Assembly: GCA_013151045.1 (NCBI GenBank)
Contig: JAADIY010000013.1
Location: 1 to 64,000 of the forward strand
Direction: 5' to 3'
DNA length: 64,000 nucleotides
Origin: Gammaproteobacteria bacterium
GTDB taxonomy: Bacteria; Pseudomonadota; Gammaproteobacteria; GCA-2400775
Of this stretch, positions 23,620-33,146 are shown piece after piece. Each line of letters starts with the position of its first letter. Position 1 is the stretch's first letter. Under the pieces are notes generated by a model, which was given only the letters and a program-made list of their open reading frames with translations, was not told where the DNA came from and made no database searches. The position numbers and the translations under genes are program-made.

Positions 23620-23765
23620 GAGAGCTACCGCGTGCCACTCGTATTACAGCGCGATGCCTACGCTTTGCCGCAAGTGTTGTGATTGCCTCATCGTTGGCCT
23701 CGGCTATGATGTTATGGCGTAATCTTGTTCAACTCGATATGGTAGCCGTGTTAAAAACCAAGGAG
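23620..23765 (+). pseudogene. C-terminal remnant of an FtsX-like ABC permease
   Basis: In-frame ITARCLRFAASVVIASSLASAMMLWRNLVQLDMVAVLKTKE*; end approximate. Confidence 0.5.
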
Positions 23766-23771
23766 TAATTA

Positions 23772-23953
23772 TACCCCAGTCTTTACGCCAACATCCGTTG
23801 ATGATTGTCCTGGCCGTATTGATTGTCACCGCACTAGTCTGGGGTTTTTGTCCGCAACCGTTATTAGTTGAGACCGCAACAGCGACTTACGTCCCTAGCA
23901 AACGCACCTTATCACCTTGCGTTATAATCGATAGCAATTATTTTATCCACTAA
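23772..23953 (+). pseudogene. N-terminal remnant of an HlyD/RND-type membrane fusion protein
   Basis: PQSLRQHPLMIVLAVLIVTALVWGFCPQPLLVETATATYVP, then loss of homology and a stop. Confidence 0.5.
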
Positions 23954-23962
23954 GGAGTAGGC

Positions 23963-24886
23963 ATGCTTGAGAAGTCGCAACGCGCCCGATTAGCGGCGCG
24001 CCCCGTTGTTTTTGGTGAAGTGCTTTATGACTGTTTTCCTGATGGCAGAGCGATTCTTGGTGGCGCACCCTTTAATGTTGCTTGGCACTTAAGCGGGTTT
24101 GGTCTTAATCCACTATTTGTTAGTCGCGTTGGCAGTGATGATCTCGGTAATGACATCATTGAAGCGATGCAACAATGGGGTATGGATGTCAGCGCCACTC
24201 AACGAGATAGCTTCCGTCCTACTGGTGTAGTTAATGTTCTGTTAGATGAAAACAATCAGCCGAGCTATGAAATACCAGAAGGCCAAGCCTATGACTATAT
24301 ACGGCCAGGTGAAATCTATGGAACAGCTATGGGGGGTGATTATGGCGTGCTTTACCATGGTACTTTAGGCTTGCGTCAGCCAGAAGCCATGTCATCCTTA
24401 AGCATATTTTTAGAGCAAATGAACTTACCCAGTTTTGTAGATTTGAATTTACGCGCACCTTGGTGGAATACCGACTTGGTTCATCAAGTGCTCACTGGAG
24501 CAGCGTGGATTAAGCTTAATGAAATTGAGCTAGCTGATATTGAAATTAGCGACGTTGATAAAGCGGAGTCTAGAGAACAAGCGCTTATAAAAGAATATGA
24601 ACCGGAGTTAGTTATCTTAACTATGGGCGAAGAAGGCGCAGCAGTACTTAGCAAGGATGAAAAAGTTGAAGCGGGTATTGCCAATAACGTTGCTGACGGT
24701 GGCGATCCTGTCGGAGCTGGAGATTCATTTAGCTCAGTATGTATTCTTGGAATTACCAAGGGCTGGTCACCTGCGCAGATATTAGAACGAGCGCAAGAAT
24801 TTGCTTCTGCTATTTGTGGCATAAAAGGTGCTACGACTAATGATAAGCAGCTTTATCAAAACTTCAAAGAAAAATGGAATCTCTAG
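23963..24886 (+). CDS. PfkB-family carbohydrate kinase, probable fructokinase
   Basis: VVFGEVLYDCFPDGRAILGGAPFNVAWHLSGFG; GDPVGAGDSFSSV; adjacent to sucrose-phosphate synthase. Confidence 0.88.
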   Translation: MLEKSQRARLAARPVVFGEVLYDCFPDGRAILGGAPFNVAWHLSGFGLNPLFVSRVGSDDLGNDIIEAMQQWGMDVSATQRDSFRPTGVVNVLLDENNQPSYEIPEGQAYDYIRPGEIYGTAMGGDYGVLYHGTLGLRQPEAMSSLSIFLEQMNLPSFVDLNLRAPWWNTDLVHQVLTGAAWIKLNEIELADIEISDVDKAESREQALIKEYEPELVILTMGEEGAAVLSKDEKVEAGIANNVADGGDPVGAGDSFSSVCILGITKGWSPAQILERAQEFASAICGIKGATTNDKQLYQNFKEKWNL

Positions 24887-24887
24887 T

Positions 24888-27026
24888 TTGCCAAAAAAAC
24901 ACGGACTTTATATACAGTTAATTAGCATTCATGGATTGATGCGCGCCCATAACTTAGAGTTAGGGCGTGATGCTGATACCGGTGGTCAAATAAAATATGT
25001 AATCGAATTAGCTATAGCGCTGGGGAAGCATCCAGACGTTGAGCGTGTTGATCTGCTAACGCGCCAAGTTTTTTCAAATAAGCTGGACCCTATTTATGCA
25101 GAGCCAATCGAACCCTTGGCGCCGGGCGTTAATATAGTTCGTTTAGCTTGCGGCCCTAAACGTTATTTACGTAAAGAAGTGCTGTGGCCGCACCTAGATA
25201 GTTTTTCTGATGCAGCGCTACAGCATGTAAAAAAAATTGGCCGAATCCCCGATTTGATTCACAGTCATTATGCTGATGCGGGTTATGTTGCCTCATCTAT
25301 TTCAAGTTTGCTTAGTGCGCCGATGGTACACACTGGTCACTCATTGGGTAGAGTAAAGCGAGAGCGTTTACTTGAAAAAGGTATTCGTTCACGTAATATT
25401 GAAACACAATATGCGCTGACGCAGCGTATTGAAGCTGAAGAGATGGCATTAGATAATGCCGCAGCAATTATTGCCAGCACTAAGCAAGAAGTTGAAGAGC
25501 AGTATGAGCTCTACGACAATTACACACCAAAACGAATATCAGTTATTCCGCCTGGCGTGGATCTGACACGATTTTCACCACCCTCTTCTCATAATAAACG
25601 CACTAAAATCGCGGCAACGCTTGCTCGGTTTCTTAAAGATCCTGATAAGCCAATGGTATTGTCAATATCACGAGCTGACCCGAGGAAAAATATTGCGACC
25701 TTAATTAAAGCATTTGGTGAGAATAAACGTTTAAGAGAGAAAGCAAATCTAGTGATTGTCGCTGGAGAGCGTGATGACATCATGACGATGGAAAAAACAT
25801 CGCGCCGCGTATTACAAGAAATGCTATTTCTTATAGATTATTACGATCTACATGGTTCAATAGCTTATCCGAAAAAACACAGAGCTGATGATGTGCCAGA
25901 TTTATATCGATTGGCGGCAAAAACTAAGGGAGTGTTTATTAACCCCGCGTTGACAGAGCCTTTTGGTTTAACATTACTGGAAGCGGCAGCAAGTGGTTTG
26001 CCGATTATTGCGCCAAATGACGGTGGTCCGCGCGATATATTGCGTCATTGCAAAAATGGTGTAGTCATTGATCCGCTAGACAGTAAAAAAATGTCAGCAC
26101 AAATATTAAAAGCGATTAGTCGCCCAGACGTTTGGCAGCAATGGTCGGTTAACGGTATGGCTGGCGTAAAGCAGCATTACACATGGCAAGGCCATGTTGA
26201 TAGTTATATTCATATGGTTAAAAATAAAATTAACAAACACCAGCAGGCAACGCGAACGGTTGTTGCTAAAAGTAAATTGGCAACCGCCGAGCGCTTATTA
26301 ATCTGCGATATTGATAATACCTTGATTGGCGACAAAGCTGCGCTCAGCCAATTAACTAGTCAGTTTGAAAAAATGGATGGCAAAGTTGCTTTTGGTATTG
26401 CGACAGGTCGTACTATTCAAAGTACCTTAAGGGAATTAAAAAAATGGGATGCGCCAATACCCGATGTTTATATTACTTCAGTGGGTAGCGAAATACGTTA
26501 TGGCATGCGTCTCACCGAAGACTTAGGTTGGCAGCAGCACAACGATTATCGCTGGCGACCCAATGAAGTGTATGAGGCGATGCGCGAATTTAGTGGCCTT
26601 AAGCTACAACACTCTGGTGAGCAACGGCGCCATAAAATAAGTTTTAATGTTGATCCGAAAAAAGCACCAAAGATAAAAGAAATTCGCCAATTTTTGCGGC
26701 AAAGAGATATTCATGTCAAACTCATTTATTCACATGAAGCGTATCTCGATATTCTGCCTATTCGAACTTCTAAAGGAACAGCGGTTCGTCATGTTGCTAT
26801 GAAGTGGGGGTTTCCACTAGACCAGGTTCTTGTTGCGGGTGATTCTGGTAATGATGAAGAAATGCTCAGTGGTAATACTTTGGGGGTGGTTGTTGGTAAC
26901 CACAGTCCAGAATTAGCAAAGTTGCGTGGTCGAGAGCTCATCTATTTTGCTGAAGATGAATATGCTAAAGGCGTATTAGAAGGTATTAAGCACTATGGTT
27001 TCCTCAATAAGAATAGAGCCCAGTAA
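24888..27026 (+). CDS. sucrose-phosphate synthase with C-terminal HAD sucrose-phosphatase-like domain
   Basis: LISIHGLMRAHNLELGRDADTGGQIKYVIELA; GT4 EPFGLTLLEAAASGLPI; HAD motif LLICDIDNTLIGDK and VLVAGDSGNDEEML; TTG start at 24888 directly after the kinase stop. Confidence 0.9.
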   Translation: MPKKHGLYIQLISIHGLMRAHNLELGRDADTGGQIKYVIELAIALGKHPDVERVDLLTRQVFSNKLDPIYAEPIEPLAPGVNIVRLACGPKRYLRKEVLWPHLDSFSDAALQHVKKIGRIPDLIHSHYADAGYVASSISSLLSAPMVHTGHSLGRVKRERLLEKGIRSRNIETQYALTQRIEAEEMALDNAAAIIASTKQEVEEQYELYDNYTPKRISVIPPGVDLTRFSPPSSHNKRTKIAATLARFLKDPDKPMVLSISRADPRKNIATLIKAFGENKRLREKANLVIVAGERDDIMTMEKTSRRVLQEMLFLIDYYDLHGSIAYPKKHRADDVPDLYRLAAKTKGVFINPALTEPFGLTLLEAAASGLPIIAPNDGGPRDILRHCKNGVVIDPLDSKKMSAQILKAISRPDVWQQWSVNGMAGVKQHYTWQGHVDSYIHMVKNKINKHQQATRTVVAKSKLATAERLLICDIDNTLIGDKAALSQLTSQFEKMDGKVAFGIATGRTIQSTLRELKKWDAPIPDVYITSVGSEIRYGMRLTEDLGWQQHNDYRWRPNEVYEAMREFSGLKLQHSGEQRRHKISFNVDPKKAPKIKEIRQFLRQRDIHVKLIYSHEAYLDILPIRTSKGTAVRHVAMKWGFPLDQVLVAGDSGNDEEMLSGNTLGVVVGNHSPELAKLRGRELIYFAEDEYAKGVLEGIKHYGFLNKNRAQ

Positions 27027-27069
27027 GCTGCTGTTTCTGCTACCATAAACACCCGCAAATCCTTGAAAT

Positions 27070-27146
27070 GCGCCCGTAGCTCAGCTGGATAGAGTGTCGG
27101 CCTCCGAAGCCGAAGGTCACAGGTTCGACTCCTGTCGGGCGCGCCA
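27070..27146 (+). tRNA. tRNA-Arg (anticodon CCG), encoded CCA
   Basis: Cloverleaf GCGCCCG...CTCCGAA anticodon loop...GGTTCGACTCC...CGGGCGC-G-CCA. Confidence 0.96.
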
Positions 27147-27184
27147 TACACAAGCCCACCGTTAGGTGGATTTTTGTATGGCGC

Positions 27185-27320
27185 GGTTGGTACATAGAGA
27201 GAGCCTTGGTTCGACCATATCGTTGTAAACGATATGGAACGTCGGAGCTTGCGACGACGGCCCAACCTTAAAAAATATTAGGTGGGTGGCCGTAGGCCAT
27301 AATCCTGTCGGGCGCGCCAT
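27185..27320. repeat. hairpin-rich segment ending in an 18-bp copy of the tRNA-Arg 3' end
   Basis: TCCTGTCGGGCGCGCCAT at 27130-27147 and 27303-27320; hairpins CCATATCGTT-gta-AACGATATGG, CGTCG..CGACG, TGGCC-gta-GGCCA and outer GGTTGG/CCAACC. Confidence 0.8.
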
Positions 27321-27462
27321 CACATTTCTATGTATTTGGTTTCAGCTGTATAACAGTATTCTCTATAGACAGCGATTTAGTTCACTATTTGTTAAATAAA
27401 GAGGTGCTTCAAAGCTGTTCCCTTAAATATATAATGGCACTATGGTGACGAGGCAAGGTAAG

Positions 27463-27755
27463 AGAGGTGATCGTCCATTCAGATCAAGGTGGTGCGTATG
27501 CATTGGGTGATTATAAAAGATTACTCAAAGACCATGGTTTGGTATGCATCATGAGCGGAAAAAGGAGAATGTTTGGATAACGCAGTGGCAGAGAGTTTCT
27601 TTGGATCATTGAAGGCTATGGAAGAAGAGAGCAGGATAAGCAAAGTCTATTTGAGTGCATAGAGATTTTTATGCCAAGAGGGCACGCAGCAACTGACAGT
27701 GACGATATTCTTGTTTGGGTTATGTCAACCCAGTAGAATATGAAGAAAGAAATGT
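27463..27755 (+). pseudogene. IS3-family transposase (OrfB) remnant
   Basis: Fragments VIVHSDQGGAYA, LDNAVAESFFGSLK, FECIEIFYAKRAR and LGYVNPVEYE in shifting frames. Confidence 0.85.
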
Positions 27756-27838
27756 TTCTCAATAATTTTGTCAGCTTTAATGGGGGGATGCTAACCTCCT
27801 TAAATATCCTTAACTATAATTAGATGAGTGGTTTGTAC

Positions 27839-28174
27839 ATGAAAAAAATTAAGTTAATTTTAATTGGAATTTCATTATGTCTGTCTCAGCACGCGTTAGC
27901 AGTATATAACGCAAACATTCAAGGTGTAGTAGCTGAAGTTATAACCTATACAGATAGGGACGATATTTTGTTTAAGTTACAAAATCAACCCGCATCCCAT
28001 CCGGAATGTGAGGCTAATTATTTCGCTATTGATATCAATGCCCAAGCAGATCGTAGGCACCAAGTTTTAGCTCGTTTGTTAACGGCTTTAACAAGCGGGA
28101 ACTCGTTGACTATTGGTTATGACGGAGAAGGCGATTGTGCTCAGGGGCGTATTCGCGTTCATAGAGTTGGTTAG
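27839..28174 (+). CDS. small secreted protein, possibly DUF5992/SubB-like
   Basis: Signal peptide MKKIKLILIGISLCLSQHALA; body VVAEVITYTDRDDILFKLQNQPASHPECEANYF...RIRVHRVG; family name from memory only. Confidence 0.55.
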   Translation: MKKIKLILIGISLCLSQHALAVYNANIQGVVAEVITYTDRDDILFKLQNQPASHPECEANYFAIDINAQADRRHQVLARLLTALTSGNSLTIGYDGEGDCAQGRIRVHRVG

Positions 28175-28397
28175 TTTGTTAGGTGACTTTTTCTCGAATA
28201 AAAAAATAAAAGTGTTTGATCTCTTAGACGCGATGTAAAGATTATCTTTAAATGTAACCAGATACATTTTTTACAAATCAGATATAAAAAAATGAAAGGA
28301 ATCGTAGTATGAAAATACTGTTATCTGGCATATGCCTTCGCTCTCCTTGGCGGTCAGCGTATGATGAAAGTCTATCTATGAATGTAGAAACTCGAAT

Positions 28398-29009
28398 ATG
28401 GCGGATGTAAATATCACGGTGTTTCGTTGGGCAGGTGCTTGGGGGCCTTTTAAGGTCACTATCCCGTGCGGCGAATGTTCTTTAACTAAAGACGTGATTG
28501 CTGACACGGTTGAGAATGAACTCAATGGTGTTGATGTTGAAGTCGAAATACGCGATTGGCTTTCTGAGTGGTGGAAACCTTTGCTGAAAGGTGGTTGGCA
28601 TGCGCCGATTGTACTGGTTGATGGAAAGTTAGTTAGCCAAGGTGCGGCACTTAACCGCGGTGTGTTAACCCAGGCTGTGATTGATGCCCATGCAAATAAA
28701 AGTAACATTCAAGGAAATCATTTGTTTGGTAAGCTGAGTTGCCCTCACTGTTTACGAGCGAAAGAATATTTAAGCGACGCGAATATTGAGTATCGCTATC
28801 ATGATGTTGTTAAAGAGCCGCGTGGGCTGTATGAGATGTTAGCGCGGGTAAAGCCTATTGTTGGCCCAAAGACACCGATTACCGTACCTCAAATTTGGAT
28901 TGATAGTGAGTATGTTGGCGGTGCTGATCAACTAAGCGAGTTAATACATAGGGATGTTGAGCCGAACCCTGATCGGGGGCAGTGTTCTTTGTCACCAGCA
29001 GGCCGATAA
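28398..29009 (+). CDS. protein with glutaredoxin-like C-terminal domain (CPHC) and a thioredoxin-fold-like N-terminus
   Basis: HLFGKLSCPHCLRAKEYLSDANIEYRYHDVV...ITVPQIWIDSEYVGGADQL. Confidence 0.8.
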   Translation: MADVNITVFRWAGAWGPFKVTIPCGECSLTKDVIADTVENELNGVDVEVEIRDWLSEWWKPLLKGGWHAPIVLVDGKLVSQGAALNRGVLTQAVIDAHANKSNIQGNHLFGKLSCPHCLRAKEYLSDANIEYRYHDVVKEPRGLYEMLARVKPIVGPKTPITVPQIWIDSEYVGGADQLSELIHRDVEPNPDRGQCSLSPAGR

Positions 29010-29027
29010 AAAATTTATTTTTCTAAG

Positions 29028-29828
29028 CTAAGCTGTGAGCAAAAAAGGTAGATCTATATTTACCGATATTGGTAAATGATCGGATGTGCTTTCGGATAAG
29101 GCGCTCATTTTTTTTACTTTAAGTGTCGGTGATAGCAAGATATGGTCGATGTTGCGCATAGGTTTCCAACTTGGAAACGTATCGTGGCGTTTTTCTGGCA
29201 TCATTAACCCTGTACGTTCTGCGAAACGACGTACTTCGTAACTTTGGCCCGTACAATTGAAATCTCCCATTACGACAACGTTAGGTTCGCCTTCTATGAG
29301 TTCGGCTATGAAGCTCAGTTGTATCATGCGAGCTTGTCGGCTAAGCGCAAGATGTAATACGACGACGGTAATATGTTCTTCTTCGATACCGTACCGCGCC
29401 ACCATTGCGCCACGCCCTGGTATACGGCCAGGTAATTTATGTTCACTGACATCAAATGGTTTGAGCCGGCTTAACATGCCATTGCTATGATGGGCAAAGC
29501 GCCCTATCTGACGATTACTTTGATGCCACCAATAAGGAAAGTTTGCTTGTTTAGCGATGTATTCGGTTTGATTTGTATGGCTACTACGTATGCTGCCGGC
29601 ATCGGCTTCTTGTAGGGCAACGATATCGTAGGGTTTTATGGTGTTAGCGATGGTATCCAAATTACTAAAACTATCTGTATGTGGTAAAACATGACGCCAA
29701 CTTCTCGTTAGGTAATGACGGAATCGGCTTGAGCCTGTTGCAACTTGAATGTTATAGCTGATGAGGTTTAATTCGCGCAGCACGGTCGGGTCTTCATTTG
29801 CTGCGTGTAGGGTATTTAAGTTGGGCAT
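29028..29828 (-). CDS. endonuclease/exonuclease/phosphatase family protein
   Basis: LISYNIQVATG, VALQEADAG, VVMGDFNC, NIDHILLSPTL, SDHLPISV. Confidence 0.9.
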   Translation of the reverse strand: MPNLNTLHAANEDPTVLRELNLISYNIQVATGSSRFRHYLTRSWRHVLPHTDSFSNLDTIANTIKPYDIVALQEADAGSIRSSHTNQTEYIAKQANFPYWWHQSNRQIGRFAHHSNGMLSRLKPFDVSEHKLPGRIPGRGAMVARYGIEEEHITVVVLHLALSRQARMIQLSFIAELIEGEPNVVVMGDFNCTGQSYEVRRFAERTGLMMPEKRHDTFPSWKPMRNIDHILLSPTLKVKKMSALSESTSDHLPISVNIDLPFLLTA

Positions 29829-31447
29829 ACAAGCGCGCCTAATTTTTCAGTAAGTTTGAGGTTTTCGCTATAGTCGACTGGGCAATCAATAATTGATACC
29901 ACGTCATCGGCCAAGGCTTTTTCAAGTGTTGGTAATAAATCTTCAGCTTGTTCAATGCGGTAACCTTTGGCACCGAAAGATTCAGCATACATGACAAAAT
30001 CTGGATTATTAAATTCTACATTCGATGTGCGGCCAAACTGATTTTTCTGTTTCCACTCAATGAGTCCGTAGCTGGCATCATTCCAGATTAATATGACAAT
30101 GGGCGTATTGATTCGTATGGCGGTTTCAATTTCTTGCGAATTCATCATGAAACCGGCGTCACCTGTTACTGCGACAACGCGTTTATTTGGATAGGTGAGT
30201 TTTGCAGCAATGGCGCCAGGTACAGCAATACCCATGCTGGCAAAACCATTGGAGATAATGCAAGTATTAGGGTGTTCGCAGCGGAACATGCGCGCCATCC
30301 ACATTTTGTGTGCGCCAACATCGCAGATCACGATGTCATCAAGATTCATTGCGGTGCGCAGATCCCAGATAATTTTCTGTGGTTTAATTGGGAAGTCATC
30401 ATCATTGCTGTACTCATTCATTTCTTTGACGAGCATGCGACGAAGATGACCAAATTCTTGACCATTGTGGCGTTCGCAGATTTCGGCGATCCGATCTAGG
30501 CTAAGCTTAATGTCACCGTTAACGCCAACGTCAACAATATAATGCGCGTCGACTTCTGTTGGTGACATATCGATGTGTACAATTTTTCGATCTTTGGTTG
30601 GATGCCATAGATGTGGATGATATTCGACTAAGTCATAGCCAACACAAATAATGACATCGGCTTGGTCAAAGCCTAGATTGAGATAATCATAGGTTTGTAG
30701 GCCAGCTGTTCCCAATGCCATGGGGTGTTTAAAAGGAATAACGCCTTTGGCCATAAAAGTGTTGGTGACGGGAATATGTAATTTATGCGCAAAGCTTGCG
30801 AGTTGTTGCCAAGCGCCCTCTCGTACCACGCCGTTACCAGCAAGAATGATGGGGTGCTTAGCTTCAGAAATTGTTTTCGCTGCTGCGGCAATACGTTCTT
30901 GCGCGGGTTCAGGTGTGCTGGGTTGTTGTACCGTTAAAGGTACATCTTCGATTGGCATCGGTGCTAAATTTTCGGGAAATTCAATAAAGCAGGCGCCGGG
31001 CTTTTCTGTTTGAGCAAGTTTGAATGCTTTGCGTATGACTTCGCTGATAACGTTGGGTGTTAAGACGCGTACTGAATATTTGGTGAGTGGTTTAAACACC
31101 GCTTGTAAGTCGAGCACCTGGTGTGATTCTTTATGCAGCCGGTTGGTGCTAGCCTGGCCGGCGATAGCAACGACAGGTGCGTAGTCCATATTGGCATCAG
31201 CGACGCCGGTAATGAGGTTGGTCGCCCCAGGGCCTAGAGTTGAAAGACAAACACCTGTACGACCGGTTAGGCGGCCATAGACATCAGCCATGAACGCGGC
31301 GCCTTGTTCGTGTCTGACGGTAACGAATTTAATTGAAGAATCTAACAGCGTATCCATCAGGTCGAGATTTTCTTCGCCAGGAATGCCGAAGATGTATTCA
31401 ACCCCTTCGTTTTCTAGGCAGTGAACAAATAATTCGACGGCCTTCAT
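29816..31447 (-). CDS. acetolactate synthase large-subunit-like TPP enzyme
   Basis: FGIPGEENLDLMDTLL...VRHEQGAAFMADVYGRLTGRTGVCLSTLGPGATNL; TPP site GDAGFMMNSQEIETA. Confidence 0.9.
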   Translation of the reverse strand: MKAVELFVHCLENEGVEYIFGIPGEENLDLMDTLLDSSIKFVTVRHEQGAAFMADVYGRLTGRTGVCLSTLGPGATNLITGVADANMDYAPVVAIAGQASTNRLHKESHQVLDLQAVFKPLTKYSVRVLTPNVISEVIRKAFKLAQTEKPGACFIEFPENLAPMPIEDVPLTVQQPSTPEPAQERIAAAAKTISEAKHPIILAGNGVVREGAWQQLASFAHKLHIPVTNTFMAKGVIPFKHPMALGTAGLQTYDYLNLGFDQADVIICVGYDLVEYHPHLWHPTKDRKIVHIDMSPTEVDAHYIVDVGVNGDIKLSLDRIAEICERHNGQEFGHLRRMLVKEMNEYSNDDDFPIKPQKIIWDLRTAMNLDDIVICDVGAHKMWMARMFRCEHPNTCIISNGFASMGIAVPGAIAAKLTYPNKRVVAVTGDAGFMMNSQEIETAIRINTPIVILIWNDASYGLIEWKQKNQFGRTSNVEFNNPDFVMYAESFGAKGYRIEQAEDLLPTLEKALADDVVSIIDCPVDYSENLKLTEKLGALVCPT

Positions 31448-31505
31448 TGTTGCTCCCTATCTAGGCCAGCCTCTGGCGAGGTGTTAACCCGATTATTCTT
31501 AGACA

Positions 31506-32186
31506 TTAGCTACTTGCATCGCTACTGGCTTTGGTGACGAGAAAATCAACGATATTAATGAGTTCCTCGTAGCTGCCCCCTGCCTGCTTTGGCCCAGTAT
31601 AGTACTGATTATCTATGATGACGGCCGGTGTTCCGCTAACTTGATAACGTTTTGTAAGTTCTTCGGCTTGCCTGACTTTACCGCTGACAGAAAATGAATA
31701 AAACGCTTTGCGGAAATCTTTATTGTCGACACCGTACTCTTCAAAAAACGCCATTAGGGTTTCATCGGTATTAATGGAGCGGCGACCTTTATGGATGGCC
31801 TCAAACAGTGGGTCGTGAATATCCTCTAGTATGCCCAGAGCCTCGGCGGTGTAGTAAGCGCGGGTGTGTATGGCCCAGCTTTTATTGAGTACGGCGGGGA
31901 GACGAATATAACTGACATTTTCAGCATTATCTTCCAGCCAGCGTTTTACATAGGGCTGAAACCGGTAGCAATGAGGGCAGCCATACCAAAATACTTCAAG
32001 GACCTCGACTTTGCCGGAGTCGCTGAGTTTGGCTTGTTGCGGCGTGATGACAGTGTAAGCCTTACCAGCTTCGTACTTTGCATCGGCGGCAATGGCGGTA
32101 TTTGCTGCGAGTAGCAGCCCGACGAGTATTAAACTGCTTGGTATTAATTTGCTGAGAAAAGTAGAAAAAGGGTGTTGTAGCGTCAT
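31506..32186 (-). CDS. dsbA: thiol:disulfide interchange protein DsbA-like
   Basis: Signal peptide; VLEVFWYGCPHCYRFQPYV; VSGTPAVIIDNQY. Confidence 0.9.
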   Translation of the reverse strand: MTLQHPFSTFLSKLIPSSLILVGLLLAANTAIAADAKYEAGKAYTVITPQQAKLSDSGKVEVLEVFWYGCPHCYRFQPYVKRWLEDNAENVSYIRLPAVLNKSWAIHTRAYYTAEALGILEDIHDPLFEAIHKGRRSINTDETLMAFFEEYGVDNKDFRKAFYSFSVSGKVRQAEELTKRYQVSGTPAVIIDNQYYTGPKQAGGSYEELINIVDFLVTKASSDASS

Positions 32187-32478
32187 GTTTAATTGTCCTA
32201 CATCATGTATATGGTTTTAATTCCAGGGTAAGAGGTTTTTTGCGATAAGGCAACGTGCCCTCGGGGTGCAACGAGTGCCCTTCAAGGGGGGTATTGAAAA
32301 GAACCCTTTGGGTACAGTATGCCTATAGGCCGCTGAACCCTTTATTAATTATTACGGTTTTTATTCACTAATTTATTAGTTTTATATGACTATAGTCTGC
32401 GGCCTTGGTTCATCGAGTAGAACTTTAACCATTCATGGTAGGCGACAGTAGGCCTCGATTCTCTTAGAATAGCGTACT

Positions 32479-33141
32479 GTGTCTATAAACAAATCATTAT
32501 ACCGCCGCGCCCAATTCGTATTGGGTGCTGCTGGTGCTAGTCAATTTCCTGAGGATGTCGGTGCTGAAGCTGCTTTTGCCGGGAGATCAAACGCCGGTAA
32601 GTCGAGTGCGCTGAATACCATTGCTGATCAACGCAGTCTTGCGCGTGTCAGTAAATCCCCTGGGCGTACACAGCAGATCAATTTTTTTGAAGTCGATGCG
32701 GCACGCCGGCTCGTCGATTTGCCTGGTTACGGATATGCTAAGACCCCAGCATCGGTCCGCAAGCAATGGGATAAGCTGATGTCAGATTATTTTCAATCTC
32801 GTCAGTCATTAAAAGGCGTAGTGTTGATTTCCGATATTCGCCGTCCAATCGGTGAAGGTGACCAGCATATGTTGGCGTATTGTTTGTCGATTAATTTGCC
32901 TGTACATATTTTGTTGTCAAAGGCTGACAAGTTGAGCCGTGGTGCAGGTTCGGCAGCGCGTTTGCAAGCGCAGCAGAGCGTGAAAAAAATGGCGAGTGAA
33001 CAATCGTTATCTGCTGAGCTAGTGAGTATGCAGTTGTTTTCATCGCTTAAGAAAACAGGTCTTGCCGAGGCAATTACCCAACTAGATAAGTGGTTACTTA
33101 ATGAAGATGAGTTAGAGCTCATTTACGGAAAGGATAAATAA
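32479..33141 (+). CDS. engB: ribosome biogenesis GTPase EngB (YihA/YsxC)
   Basis: EAAFAGRSNAGKSSALNTI; SPGRTQQINFF; DLPGYGYAK; LSKADKLSRG; GTG start. Confidence 0.96.
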   Translation: MSINKSLYRRAQFVLGAAGASQFPEDVGAEAAFAGRSNAGKSSALNTIADQRSLARVSKSPGRTQQINFFEVDAARRLVDLPGYGYAKTPASVRKQWDKLMSDYFQSRQSLKGVVLISDIRRPIGEGDQHMLAYCLSINLPVHILLSKADKLSRGAGSAARLQAQQSVKKMASEQSLSAELVSMQLFSSLKKTGLAEAITQLDKWLLNEDELELIYGKDK

Positions 33142-33146
33142 CAGAC

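Noticed and set aside
26993-27265. 90-aa minus-strand ORF containing [25 protein letters not shown]
   Set aside because: It is the antisense translation of the tRNA-Arg gene, a well-known type of spurious ORF.
32190-32478. Region upstream of engB with partial inverted repeats (GTGCCCTCGGGGTGC, CAACGAGTGCCCTTCAAGGGG), considered as a third copy of the palindromic element
   Set aside because: Only short GC-rich similarity; no matching terminal repeats or core hairpin found by eye.
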